Shown here piece after piece: positions 17,780 through 25,976 of a DNA stretch of 64,000 bases (position 1 is the stretch's first letter; every line of letters starts with the position of its first letter). The notes under the pieces are model-generated. The model did no database searches and was not told the origin of the DNA. It worked only from the letters and a program-made list of their open reading frames with translations. This DNA is from Brevundimonas fontaquae (GTDB lineage: Bacteria; Pseudomonadota; Alphaproteobacteria; Caulobacterales; Caulobacteraceae): contig NZ_CP070968.1 of assembly GCF_017086445.1 (NCBI RefSeq), positions 3,100,001 through 3,164,000 of the forward strand. The letters are read 5' to 3'. The position numbers and the translations under genes were made by a program.

Positions 17780-17909
17780 CGTCATTCCGGGGCCGAGCCC
17801 AGCGAGGAACCCGGAACCCAGGTGGCAGTCTCAGTCGCCTGACCATGCTCGAGCAGACTGCGCGCACCCCTGGCTTCCGGGTTCGTCCTACGGACGCCCC
17901 TGAATGACG
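17780..17909. repeat. Dispersed palindromic repeat, copy 1
   Basis: 130 bp bounded by CGTCATTCCGGGGC (left) and GACGCCCCTGAATGACG (right), with an inner pair GAACCCGGAA and TTCCGGGTTCGTCC. A second copy lies at 34148-34276 with the same ends and inner motif but a different middle. It fills the gap between two converging genes. Confidence 0.85.
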
Positions 17910-17921
17910 ATTTGCTTGTCC

Positions 17922-18644
17922 TTAGAAGCTGTCCTTGGCCGCCCGGCGCGCGGCGAACTGACCCGCATCCGTCGCGGTCAGGAACGGATTGAACCGCTTC
18001 TCCACCCCCAGCGTCGTCGGCACCGTGGGTTCGCCCCGCTCACGCGCCGCGAAGATCGCCTCGGCATGGGCGGCGGTCTCGGGCCGGTCGTCTAAACTCA
18101 GGGTGAAGCGCGCATTCGAGGCCGTATATTCGTGCGCGCACCAGATCACGGTCTGATCGGGCCAGACCTTCAGCCGCTGCAGGCTCTCGAACATCTGCTC
18201 GGGCGTGCCCTCGAACAACCGACCGCAGCCCAGGGCGAACAGGGTGTCGCCGGTAAAGGCCAAGCCGTCCGCCGGCGCATGAAACACCACATGGCCGAGG
18301 GTGTGGCCCGGCGTTTCAGTGACCTCGAACCGCGTCTCGCCCACCATCACCACGTCGCCGTCCGACACCACGCGATCCAGCGGCGCGACCTTGCGGACCT
18401 CTTCCGGCCCGACGATTTCGCAAGCCCAGTCGGCCTTCAGCCGAGCGTTGCCCTCGGTGTGATCGGGGTGCCAGTGGGTGTTCAGGATCAGGTCCAGACG
18501 CCCCCAGCCCAGGCCTTCCAGCTCCTCCAGAATGCGCGCGGCATCGGGCGTATCGACCGCAGCGACCACGCCGGTCGCGGCGTCGCGGATCAGGAAGCCG
18601 TAGTTGTCGGCGCGGCAGGGAAACAGATGCACATCCAGGGTCAT
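17922..18644 (-). CDS. gloB: Hydroxyacylglutathione hydrolase GloB (glyoxalase II)
   Basis: Hydrolyses S-lactoylglutathione to lactate and glutathione, finishing methylglyoxal detoxification. 240 residues, metallo-beta-lactamase fold: THWHPDHTEGN (dinuclear metal site, about residues 56-66), TPGHTLGHVVF, FTGDTLFALGCGRLFEGT (bridging Asp) and WCAHEYTASNARF, plus the C-terminal substrate domain ending NPFL. The pattern is specific to GloB rather than generic hydrolases. It is transcribed away from the methyltransferase at 18691, with 46 bp between starts. Confidence 0.95.
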   Translation of the reverse strand: MTLDVHLFPCRADNYGFLIRDAATGVVAAVDTPDAARILEELEGLGWGRLDLILNTHWHPDHTEGNARLKADWACEIVGPEEVRKVAPLDRVVSDGDVVMVGETRFEVTETPGHTLGHVVFHAPADGLAFTGDTLFALGCGRLFEGTPEQMFESLQRLKVWPDQTVIWCAHEYTASNARFTLSLDDRPETAAHAEAIFAARERGEPTVPTTLGVEKRFNPFLTATDAGQFAARRAAKDSF

Positions 18645-18690
18645 GCGCCCATCCTAGCAGCAGGGCCGCCGACAGGCCTATAGTGGGGCC

Positions 18691-19434
18691 ATGCGGCGCA
18701 GCATCGACGAGCTTCGAACCTTCTACGGCGAGCCGACCGGAGCGCTGGCGCGGCGGCTGGTGGCGCGACGGCTGGACGATGCCTGGGGCGAGGCGGCAGA
18801 TTGCGACGTGCTGGGCGTCGGTTACGCCACCCCTTGGCTGGACGCCTTCGTCGGCGCGCGGCGCGTCGTCGCGGCCATGCCGGACGGGCAAGGCGTCGAG
18901 CATTGGCCGACGGTCGGGCGCAACCGCACCCTGCTGGTTGACGACCGCCGCCTGCCCTTCCCCGCCGGATCGTTCGACCGCATCCTGCTGGTCCACGCCC
19001 TGGAAGAGGCCGACGACCCCGCCGCCCTGCTGCTGGAAGCGGTGCGCGCGCTTTCGCCGACCGGGCGCATCATCCTGGCGGCGGCGGCGCGCGGCGGCCT
19101 GTGGGCGCGGGCGGACAACACCCCCTTTGGTCACGGCCGCCCCTTCACCCGGCGCCAGTTGGAACGGTTGGTGCGTGATGTCGGGCTGGAGCCGATGGCC
19201 TGGTCCCAGACCCTTTATGTCCCGCCGTGGGGGCCGATGCTGCCGCTGGCCGAAGGATTCGAACAAGTCGGGCGCCGGGTCTTTCCCGGAACCGCCGGGC
19301 TCATCCTGCTGGAGGCCTCGCGCCACAACTACGCCCGCATCCGCCCTAGCGGCCATGCCCAGCGCGTCGCCGCCCCCGTCCTGGCGCCCCAACCCGCCGC
19401 CTCCGTCTCTTCGCGGGGCGAACATCGCGACTGA
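18691..19434 (+). CDS. Class I SAM-dependent methyltransferase
   Basis: 247 residues with a degenerate methyltransferase-11-type domain: CDVLGVGYATPWLDAF in place of the usual glycine loop, LPFPAGSFDRILLVHALEEADDP, and ALSPTGRIILAAAARGG. The substrate is unknown. It is commonly found divergent from gloB in alphaproteobacteria, as here. The C-terminal 40 residues are low complexity (APVLAPQPAAS) and probably disordered. Confidence 0.82.
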   Translation: MRRSIDELRTFYGEPTGALARRLVARRLDDAWGEAADCDVLGVGYATPWLDAFVGARRVVAAMPDGQGVEHWPTVGRNRTLLVDDRRLPFPAGSFDRILLVHALEEADDPAALLLEAVRALSPTGRIILAAAARGGLWARADNTPFGHGRPFTRRQLERLVRDVGLEPMAWSQTLYVPPWGPMLPLAEGFEQVGRRVFPGTAGLILLEASRHNYARIRPSGHAQRVAAPVLAPQPAASVSSRGEHRD

Positions 19435-19482
19435 CGGCGAGTTGACCGTCGCCCCATCTGGCGGGCCGGGCGAAACCGCCTT

Positions 19483-20004
19483 ATGGCGAAGGCCATGCAC
19501 CGACTGATCCTGATGCGGCACGCCCAGGCCGAAGCCTCCGCCCCCTCTGGCGGCGACGAAGCCCGTCCCCTGTCCGCCGCCGGCCGCGCCGAGGCTCTGC
19601 TGATGGGGCGCGCCCTGGCCGAGCGGGGCCTCAAGCCGGACCTGGCGCTGGTGTCCACCGCCGTGCGCACCCGCCAGACCTGGGACCAGATGCACGACGC
19701 CTTCGGCGATGTGGAAGTCCGCGACGAGGACGCCCTCTACAACGCCCCCTCCGACGTGATCCGCCGCTTCGTCGAGGCCAGCGAGGACGAGGCCGGCTGC
19801 CTGCTGATCCTGGCCCACAATCCGGGCGTCCACGTGCTGGCCGCCGAATATCTGATCGAAAGCGCCGCCTCGCCGGCGGTGGTGGACAAGCTGTCGGCCG
19901 GCTTCCCGACCGGCGCCGCCGCCCTGTTCAGCGTCGATGTCGCGGGGCGCTGCACCTACGAAGGCTTCCTGACGCCGCGGTCTCTGGGCGCGCCATCAGA
20001 ATGA
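19483..20004 (+). CDS. sixA: SixA-type histidine phosphatase
   Basis: 173 residues, short histidine-phosphatase family. The catalytic motif is LILMRHAQAE (His about residue 13), followed by LSAAGRAEALLMG, STAVRTRQTW and LILAHNPGVH with the second catalytic His. SixA removes phosphate from phosphohistidine, for example on histidine phosphotransfer domains or PTS proteins. ATG 19495 (MHRLILMRHA) is an alternative start. It overlaps the DUF952 gene by 4 bp, and that gene overlaps pyrD. Confidence 0.88.
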   Translation: MAKAMHRLILMRHAQAEASAPSGGDEARPLSAAGRAEALLMGRALAERGLKPDLALVSTAVRTRQTWDQMHDAFGDVEVRDEDALYNAPSDVIRRFVEASEDEAGCLLILAHNPGVHVLAAEYLIESAASPAVVDKLSAGFPTGAAALFSVDVAGRCTYEGFLTPRSLGAPSE

Positions 20005-20345
20005 CCGACATCGCCTACAAGATCGTCGACGCCGCCGAATGGCGCGCCGCCGTCGCCGAGGGCCGATACGACGGCGCGCCCGTCGATCTGGCCGACGGCT
20101 ACATCCACATGTCGACCGAGGCGCAACTGGCCGAGACCGCGCGGCGGCACTTCGCCGGGCGCGGCGACCTGCTGCTGCTGACCGTCGATCTCAACCGGTT
20201 CGGCGGCGACCTGATCTGGGAGCCGTCGCGCGGCGGCGATCTGTTCCCGCATCTCTATTCCCCCCTGCCCGTCGCCGCCGTCACGGCCTCGCGCGCCTTT
20301 TCCGTCGCGGCCGACGGCGAGATGGCGTTCGAGGACGACGCATGA
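20001..20345 (+). CDS. DUF952 family protein
   Basis: 114 residues. The family landmarks are YKIVDAAEWRAA, DLADGYIHMSTEAQLAETARRHFAG, DLIWEPSRGGDLFPHLYSPL. Function unknown; the fold is thought to relate to ADP-ribosyltransferase-like or RNA 2'-phosphotransferase-like proteins, which is not provable here. It sits directly before pyrD and overlaps it by ATGA, a conserved arrangement in alphaproteobacteria. Confidence 0.9.
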   Translation: MTDIAYKIVDAAEWRAAVAEGRYDGAPVDLADGYIHMSTEAQLAETARRHFAGRGDLLLLTVDLNRFGGDLIWEPSRGGDLFPHLYSPLPVAAVTASRAFSVAADGEMAFEDDA

Positions 20346-21388
20346 GCCTGACCGACCTCGGCGCCGCCCTGCTGCGTCGGCTCGATCCGGAGCAGGCGCA
20401 CCAGCTGGCGATCAAGGGGTTGGCGCTGGCCCCGTTGCCGACGCCGCCCGCGGACGATCCGATCCTGAGAACACAGCTGGCGGGGCTGGACCTGCCCAAT
20501 CCGGTCGGTCTGGCGGCGGGTCTGGACAAGAACGGCGAGGCCTTGCGCGGCCTGTCGCGGCTCGGTTTCGGCTTCGTCGAATGCGGCTCGGTCACGCCAC
20601 GACCCCAGCCAGGCAATCCCAAGCCCCGCCTGTTCCGCCTCAGCGAGGACCGGGCCATCATCAACCGGATGGGGTTCAACAACGCCGGGCTCGTCGCCTT
20701 CGCCGAGCGGCTGGACCAGCGCCCAAAGGGCATCGTCGTCGGCGCCAATCTGGGGGCCAACAAGGACACCGAGGACAAGGCGGCTGACTATGTCGCCGGT
20801 CTGCAACGCCTCGCCGGCCGCGCCGCCTACTTCACCGTCAACATCTCCTCGCCCAATACGCCGGGCCTGCGCGCGCTTCAGGGCCGCGAGCAGTTGGACG
20901 ACCTCCTGGGCCGCATCGACGCCGCCCGCCCCGCTACAGGCCCCGACCGCGTGCCGGTCTTCCTGAAGATCGCGCCCGACCTGATCGCCGACGAGATCGG
21001 CATGATCGTCGAGGCGTCGCTGGCCCACCGGATCGACGGCCTGATCGTGTCCAACACCACGCTGGAACGTCCCGAGAGCCTGCGCTCGCCGAACGCCCAC
21101 GAGACCGGCGGCCTGTCCGGCGCGCCCATCCGTCCCTTTGCGGAAAAGGCCCTGCGCGCGGCGGCCGAGGCCGCCGCCCGTCGTCTGCCCCTAATCGCCG
21201 TCGGCGGCATCGACAGCGGCGAGGAGGCCTACGCCCGCATTCGCCTGGGGGCTTCGGCGGTCCAAATCTATTCCGCCCTGATCTACGAGGGGCCCGGCCT
21301 GGTCGCCCGCATCAAGCGTGACCTGGCCGCCCGCCTGCGCGCTGACGGCTTTTCCACAATGGCGGAGGCGATCGGGACCGGCCGTTGA
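20342..21388 (+). CDS. pyrD: Dihydroorotate dehydrogenase (quinone), class 2
   Basis: Fourth step of pyrimidine synthesis: oxidises dihydroorotate to orotate and passes electrons via FMN to the membrane quinone pool. 348 residues. The N-terminal helices (LGAALLRRLDPEQAHQLAIKGL) are the membrane-associating part of class 2. Then LPNPVGLAAGLDKNGEAL, GSVTPRPQPGNPKPRLFRL, INRMGFNNAG, VNISSPNTPGLR (catalytic Ser loop), KIAPDL, and IAVGGIDSGEEAYARIRLGASAVQIYSAL. The reading frame is open from 20039, but ATG 20342 overlaps the DUF952 stop and gives the correct N-terminus. Confidence 0.96.
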   Translation: MSLTDLGAALLRRLDPEQAHQLAIKGLALAPLPTPPADDPILRTQLAGLDLPNPVGLAAGLDKNGEALRGLSRLGFGFVECGSVTPRPQPGNPKPRLFRLSEDRAIINRMGFNNAGLVAFAERLDQRPKGIVVGANLGANKDTEDKAADYVAGLQRLAGRAAYFTVNISSPNTPGLRALQGREQLDDLLGRIDAARPATGPDRVPVFLKIAPDLIADEIGMIVEASLAHRIDGLIVSNTTLERPESLRSPNAHETGGLSGAPIRPFAEKALRAAAEAAARRLPLIAVGGIDSGEEAYARIRLGASAVQIYSALIYEGPGLVARIKRDLAARLRADGFSTMAEAIGTGR

Positions 21389-21458
21389 CGGAGCGTTAGT
21401 GTCGATCGGCCTAGGATGAACGATACGAGCGACCTGCGTTCGTCATTCGAGGGCCTGA

Positions 21459-23339
21459 ATGAAATCGACCGCCGTCGATACCGCTGAAAGCAGCTGGACC
21501 GCCGCCGTTCGCCAACGCTCGAGCGCGGCGGTGCAACGGCTCGTGGCGTCGGCGGCTGTCGCCTTGATCGTGATTCCGATGATCGGGGTGCGCCTGACCG
21601 TCGGCTGGATCGTGCTGTATCTGGCGGTTCAGGCCATGGAGATGGTCGTCTATCGTCCGATCCTGAAAGGCCCCTATGAGCTTTCAGCCGGTCGCAAGCT
21701 TGCGACACTTGCCGTCGTCGCCGTCAATTCGGCCGTCTTCTCCTCCCTTTCCTTGCTCCTGTGGTGGATCGGCGGCGCATTCGGCGGCGTCTGTGCAGTC
21801 CTGTTGCTGACTTCGGTCATGCTGACGGCGATCGTGAACGCCACCCGGTGCCAGTCCGTGATGATTGCCGGCCTTGTGCCCCAGGTCGGCTTCCTTCTGG
21901 CGACCCCGTTCTTCGTCTATGCCCTCGGGGCATCGGGTCCGCTGGTCATGTCCGCCGCCGCGGCCGTGGTGCTGTTCACCTTCTACGTCGCCATCACCGG
22001 CCAGCGCATGATCGAGACCAGCGTCACCGTGGTTCGCGCCCATGCCCTGGCCGAGGAATCCCGCCTCCGGGCCGAGCGCAACCTGGCCGACCACACGACC
22101 TTCCTGGCCGCCATCGGCCATGACCTGCGCACGCCCATCGGCGCGATCCTGGCCGGCGCCGCCGAACTTCGCGAGCCCGACGCCCAGTCGCGCGCCAGCG
22201 CCAATCTGATCACTGACGCCGGCCTGATGATGAAGGCTCTGCTGGACGACCTGCTGGACCACACCCGGATCGGCGCCGGGCGAATGACAGTCGAGGCCAA
22301 GGATTTCGACCTGCGGCAAATGTTGGCACAGACGCTGATGCTGTGGCGCGGCGTCGCCGACGCCAAGGGGCTGAAGCTGCGTGTCGAAGGCGCGTCGGCC
22401 ATGCCGCGCCACGTCAAGGGCGATGTCATGCGCATCCGTCAGGTGCTGAACAACCTGATGTCCAACGCCATGAAGTTCACCGAGGAAGGCCAGATCACCC
22501 TACGTGTCCAGGCCTGGCCCGAAGAGCCGTCAGGCTACGCCCTGCTGTTCGAGATCGCCGACACCGGTTCGGGCATGACCGCGGATCAGTTGGCGCGCCT
22601 GTTCACGCCGTTCGACCAGACCGCCGACGGCGTCACCGCCCGCTACGGCGGCTCTGGCCTGGGCCTGGCGATCAGCCGCAATCTGATCGACCTGATGGGG
22701 GGCCGACTGACGGTCCGCAGCACGCCGGGACAGGGCTCGCGCTTCACCGTCTCCCTGATCCTGCCGCGCGGCGACGAGGCGGTACAGATCGTCGATGCGG
22801 TGGATGAAAGCCGTTTGGACATCGCCCGCTCGCTGGCGCCCTCCGTCGCGCCCACGCCCCAGCCCTCGCCCGTCGCCGCAGCGCCTGAGGCCGAACCGGT
22901 CGTCGCGACGCCTGCGGTCGCCGAGGATGCTGAAGACCAGCCGCTGCGCCTGCTGGTCGTGGACGATCACGACATCAACCGCCGCGCGGTGCAGCTGATC
23001 CTTCAGCCGCTGGGCTGCGAGATCACCACCGCCGCCGACGGCAAGATCGCGCTGGAACGCTGTCAGGAGGCGGTGTTCGACGTCATCTTCATGGATGTGC
23101 GCATGCCGGAGCTGGACGGGCGCGAGACGACGCGTCGCCTGCGCGCCGGCGGCGGACCCAACGCCGCCACCCCGGTCGTCGCCGTCACCGCCGACACCGC
23201 GCCCGAGGACGTCGCGGCCTGTCAGGCGGCCGGCATGGCCTATTTCGTCTCCAAGCCCCTAACGCCGCCCGCCCTGATCGGCGCCCTGCAGCACGTCTTG
23301 GACGACACCGCCGCTCAGGCTGCGACCGAGGCCGCCTGA
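21459..23339 (+). CDS. Membrane hybrid sensor histidine kinase/response regulator
   Basis: 626 residues. About six membrane helices in the first 180 residues form an integral sensor with little periplasmic loop. A coiled coil follows, then HisKA (AAIGHDLRTPIGAI, phospho-His about residue 224), HATPase_c (NNLMSNAMKF, DTGSGM, GGSGLGLAI), a Pro/Ala-rich linker (residues about 465-490) and a receiver (LLVVDDHDINR, VIFMDVRMPELDG, SKPLTP). It is probably part of a multi-step phosphorelay; no phosphotransfer or DNA-binding partner is adjacent. Its 3' end overlaps the end of vsr by 25 bp on the opposite strand. Confidence 0.93.
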   Translation: MKSTAVDTAESSWTAAVRQRSSAAVQRLVASAAVALIVIPMIGVRLTVGWIVLYLAVQAMEMVVYRPILKGPYELSAGRKLATLAVVAVNSAVFSSLSLLLWWIGGAFGGVCAVLLLTSVMLTAIVNATRCQSVMIAGLVPQVGFLLATPFFVYALGASGPLVMSAAAAVVLFTFYVAITGQRMIETSVTVVRAHALAEESRLRAERNLADHTTFLAAIGHDLRTPIGAILAGAAELREPDAQSRASANLITDAGLMMKALLDDLLDHTRIGAGRMTVEAKDFDLRQMLAQTLMLWRGVADAKGLKLRVEGASAMPRHVKGDVMRIRQVLNNLMSNAMKFTEEGQITLRVQAWPEEPSGYALLFEIADTGSGMTADQLARLFTPFDQTADGVTARYGGSGLGLAISRNLIDLMGGRLTVRSTPGQGSRFTVSLILPRGDEAVQIVDAVDESRLDIARSLAPSVAPTPQPSPVAAAPEAEPVVATPAVAEDAEDQPLRLLVVDDHDINRRAVQLILQPLGCEITTAADGKIALERCQEAVFDVIFMDVRMPELDGRETTRRLRAGGGPNAATPVVAVTADTAPEDVAACQAAGMAYFVSKPLTPPALIGALQHVLDDTAAQAATEAA

Positions 23340-23746
23340 CCCAGGACCATCGCGATCAGACGCGCGGCGAAATCGGCCTTTCGCATCTCGCATTCCCAGA
23401 CGACGACCACGCGCCAGCCTGACGCCTCCAGCGCCTTCACGGCGGCGGCGTCGCGCGCACGGTTTCGGCTGATCTTGGCGATCCAGTAATCGGCGTTGGT
23501 CTTGGGCTGACGCGCGCCGCGCGGGCAATCATGGCCGTGCCAGAAGCAGCCGTGGACGAACAGGGCGACCTTGCGGCCCTTCATCACCACATCCGGGCGG
23601 CCCGGCAGACCGATGCCGCCCAGCCGATAGCCGATCCCGGCCGCACGCAGGATCCTGCGCACGGCCAGTTCCGGCGACGTATCCCGCCCCTTCACGCAAC
23701 GCATCACGGCGCTGCGCTTCTCGGGGCTGAACACATCCGTGTTCAT
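23315..23746 (-). CDS. vsr: Very-short-patch repair endonuclease Vsr
   Basis: Nicks DNA 5' of the T in T:G mismatches that arise from deamination of 5-methylcytosine. 143 residues. Family blocks: FSPEKRSAVMRCVKGRDTSPELAVRRIL, GLPGRPDVVM (catalytic Asp), KVALFVHGCFWHGHDCPRG (zinc/His region), PKTNADYWIAKISRNRARD and VVVWECEM. The frame continues to a TTG at 23752, but ATG 23746 is the likely start. No cytosine methyltransferase is nearby, so it is an orphan here. The start codon abuts a strong hairpin. Confidence 0.93.
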   Translation of the reverse strand: MNTDVFSPEKRSAVMRCVKGRDTSPELAVRRILRAAGIGYRLGGIGLPGRPDVVMKGRKVALFVHGCFWHGHDCPRGARQPKTNADYWIAKISRNRARDAAAVKALEASGWRVVVVWECEMRKADFAARLIAMVLGQAASVAA

Positions 23747-23790
23747 GATCAATCCACGCTCAAGTAGCGAAGCGGTAGCGTGGATTGATC
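23747..23790. repeat. 14-bp perfect inverted repeat between peroxiredoxin and vsr
   Basis: GATCAATCCACGCT (23747-23760) and AGCGTGGATTGATC (23777-23790) with a 16-nt loop. On the minus strand it follows the peroxiredoxin stop by 4 nt and ends exactly at the vsr ATG. It has no T-run, so it may work as a stem that terminates poorly or masks vsr translation. Confidence 0.8.
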
Positions 23791-23794
23791 CAAC

Positions 23795-24280
23795 TTAAAG
23801 CTGCGCCAGCAGATGCTCGGCCGACGACACCTTGAACTCGCCGCCCTGCTCGATGTTCAGCTGCTCGACCACGCCGTCCTTGACCAGCATGGAATAGCGC
23901 TGCGAGCGCTCGCCAAGGCCGAAGCCCGTACCGTCCAGCACCAGACCCAGGGCGCGCGTCAGTTCGCCGTTGCCGTCGGCCAGCATGACGATGCTGTCAT
24001 CGGTGATGCCCTGGCTCTCGCCCCAGGCCTTCATGACGAAGGCGTCGTTGACCGAGATACAGGCGACCGTATCGACGCCCTTGCCCTGGATGTCGGCCAG
24101 GTGATCCTTGAAGCCCGGCAGGTGACGGGCCGAGCAGGTGGGGGTGAAGGCGCCGGGCACCGCGAACAGGGCTACGGTCTTGCCGGCGAAGATGTCGTCG
24201 GTGCTGACGGGCTTGGGGCCCTCGGCGGTCGCTTGGGCGAGGGTCGCGTTGGGGATGCGATCGCCGATCTGAATGGTCAT
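23795..24280 (-). CDS. Peroxiredoxin (Prx5/AhpE-like, thiol-dependent peroxidase)
   Basis: 161 residues. Reduces peroxides through the catalytic cysteine in VPGAFTPTCSARHLPG (about residue 50), the signature of the PrxV-type glutaredoxin-linked peroxiredoxins. IQIGDRIPNATLAQAT and CISVNDAFVMKAW are also typical. The frame is open far upstream across yqgE, but ATG 24280 gives the family start. It is divergent from the YqgE gene, with 129 bp between. Confidence 0.93.
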   Translation of the reverse strand: MTIQIGDRIPNATLAQATAEGPKPVSTDDIFAGKTVALFAVPGAFTPTCSARHLPGFKDHLADIQGKGVDTVACISVNDAFVMKAWGESQGITDDSIVMLADGNGELTRALGLVLDGTGFGLGERSQRYSMLVKDGVVEQLNIEQGGEFKVSSAEHLLAQL

Positions 24281-24409
24281 GTCTGTCTCGCTGAGGTTTG
24301 AGGCCGGCGCGTTTGAACGGCCGTGTGCGACACATAGACACCACGGGCGACACCGCAAGCGCCGGATCGGCTTGCTTGCGCCGCTTTCCGGACGGATGAT
24401 GCCAGGATC

Positions 24410-24979
24410 ATGAGCCAAGCCTCCACCCTGACCGGCCGACTGCTGGTCGCCATGCCCGGGATCGACGACGCCCGGTTCGAGCACGCCGTCATCCTGATCT
24501 GCGCCCACGGGCCGGATCACGCCATGGGCCTGCGGCTGGATCGACCGGCGCCAGGCGTGGATCTGAAGACGGTTCTGGACAAGCTGGACGCGCCGGCGCC
24601 CGATCAATCCATCGGTCGCGCGGTCCTGATGGGCGGACCGGTCGAGCGCGAGCGCGGCTTTGTGCTGCACACCGACGACTGGACGGTCGGCGACGACACC
24701 CTGGCCTTCGGCGACGGCCTGGCGATGACCGGGACGCGCGAGGCGCTGGCCGCCATGACCGACGAGATCGCGGGCCCGCGCAGATCGGCCCTGTTGCTGG
24801 GCTATGCCGGCTGGGGCGAAGGGCAGTTGGAGGAAGAGCTGGCCGACAACGTCTGGCTGACCGCCGATGCCGATCTGGACCTGATTTTCGACGGCGAACA
24901 CACGTCGAAATGGACACGCGCCCTCGCCCAGCTGGGCGTGGACGCGGCCATGCTGTCGAGCCAGGGCGGCCGGGCCTGA
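24410..24979 (+). CDS. YqgE/AlgH family protein
   Basis: 189 residues. The family block LTGRLLVAMPGIDDARFEHAVILICAH opens the protein; MGGPVERERGFVLH, ALLLGYAGWGEGQLEEELADNVWL and the C-terminal WTRALAQLGVD complete it. The exact function is unresolved; the name AlgH comes from alginate regulation in Pseudomonas. Single-gene unit. Confidence 0.93.
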   Translation: MSQASTLTGRLLVAMPGIDDARFEHAVILICAHGPDHAMGLRLDRPAPGVDLKTVLDKLDAPAPDQSIGRAVLMGGPVERERGFVLHTDDWTVGDDTLAFGDGLAMTGTREALAAMTDEIAGPRRSALLLGYAGWGEGQLEEELADNVWLTADADLDLIFDGEHTSKWTRALAQLGVDAAMLSSQGGRA

Positions 24980-25003
24980 GGCCCAGACCGCCCCTCTTGA
25001 GGC

Positions 25004-25837
25004 TTAGAAGCGGTAGTTCATGCCGATGCGGACCATGTGAGTTCCGAAGCGGCCGTTGCTGCGGATCATGTCGGTGCCAGTGGTGTTCGGGGCCGAGATG
25101 AAGGGGTTGGCGACCGGGGTCGTGCCGGTGTTGCCGACGCGGATCACTGGGCTGTCGACGTCCAGCGAGGTGTAGAGGTATTCACCGCTGACCGTCAGAC
25201 CGCGACCCAGGGCGTATTCCACACCGCCGCCGGCCTGCCAGCCGTCGCCGTCATCGCCTTCGCTGGTTTCGGTGAAGCTGTTGGCCTGGTTCGAGGTGCG
25301 GAACTTGTTCTCGAACTTGCCATAGGCGTAACCGCCGGTGCCGTAGATCAGCGCCGGGCCATAGGCGTAGCCCAGCTTCAGGCGGGCGGCCGCCGTGCTC
25401 TGCAGCTCGCGCGTGAAGGTGTAGAAGGCCGGGGTGGTCGAGAAGCCGGTCACCGAATCCTGAACATTGTTGACGCTGTATTCGGCCAGGGCGCCGACCA
25501 CGAAGTTGCCGAACTGGATGTCGTAACCGGCGCGAACGCCCGCTTCGACGCCGTCATTGTCGTCACGGCAGCCAGTGCCGGGGGCGGTGCTGGTCGCCAT
25601 GCCCCCGCAGAAGCCAGGGCTGAAGGCGTTGCCGGTCGCCGTCGAGACCTGATCGCCGTAACGGCCGTCCAGATTGCGGTCGAAGCCGAGGTTCTCGTTC
25701 TCGTCATCGTTCGACTGGTTGTAGCCGCCGAAGATGCCGATGTAGGGGCCGGACCAGTCGGGGGCGACGGACTGCGCCAGGGCGGGGGAGGAAACCATGG
25801 CCAGGGCCAGAGCGCTGGAAGCGAGGGTCTTGATCAT
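25004..25837 (-). CDS. Outer-membrane beta-barrel protein (OmpA/Omp25-like)
   Basis: 277 residues. Signal peptide MIKTLASSALALAMVSSPALAQS, then a small eight-stranded barrel typical of the PF13505 type: WSGPYIGIFGGYNQS, GVRAGYDIQFGNFVVGALAEYSV, RLKLGYAYGPALIYGTGGYAYG, GGGVEYALGRGLTVSGEYLYTSLD, and a C-terminal MNYRF with the terminal Phe needed for outer-membrane insertion. Two cysteines lie in a long first loop (FCGG, GCRDD). The frame is open to 25951, but ATG 25837 starts the signal peptide. Confidence 0.9.
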   Translation of the reverse strand: MIKTLASSALALAMVSSPALAQSVAPDWSGPYIGIFGGYNQSNDDENENLGFDRNLDGRYGDQVSTATGNAFSPGFCGGMATSTAPGTGCRDDNDGVEAGVRAGYDIQFGNFVVGALAEYSVNNVQDSVTGFSTTPAFYTFTRELQSTAAARLKLGYAYGPALIYGTGGYAYGKFENKFRTSNQANSFTETSEGDDGDGWQAGGGVEYALGRGLTVSGEYLYTSLDVDSPVIRVGNTGTTPVANPFISAPNTTGTDMIRSNGRFGTHMVRIGMNYRF

Positions 25838-25976
25838 TTGGGGAGGCTTTCGTGCCGAAAGTGCGGGCGCGACGTCCCCGCTCGCCGTCACAAAAGCCAA
25901 GGGCGGCCACAGGTTCCTTGGCCGACCCATCGCTAAATGTCGCACATCCAATAGCTTAGGTTGTGCGTAGGGGGCG

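Noticed and set aside
21459..23339. Hybrid kinase gene with vsr as a phage or restriction island
   Set aside because: The two converge and merely overlap at their ends; composition is native and no methylase, integrase or phage gene is present.
23747..23790. Rho-independent terminator of the peroxiredoxin gene
   Set aside because: The stem is perfect but no T-run follows on the minus strand, so it is listed as an inverted repeat rather than a terminator.
23791..24901. Longer minus-strand frame around the peroxiredoxin
   Set aside because: The part upstream of 24280 is antisense to the YqgE gene and has no peroxiredoxin similarity.
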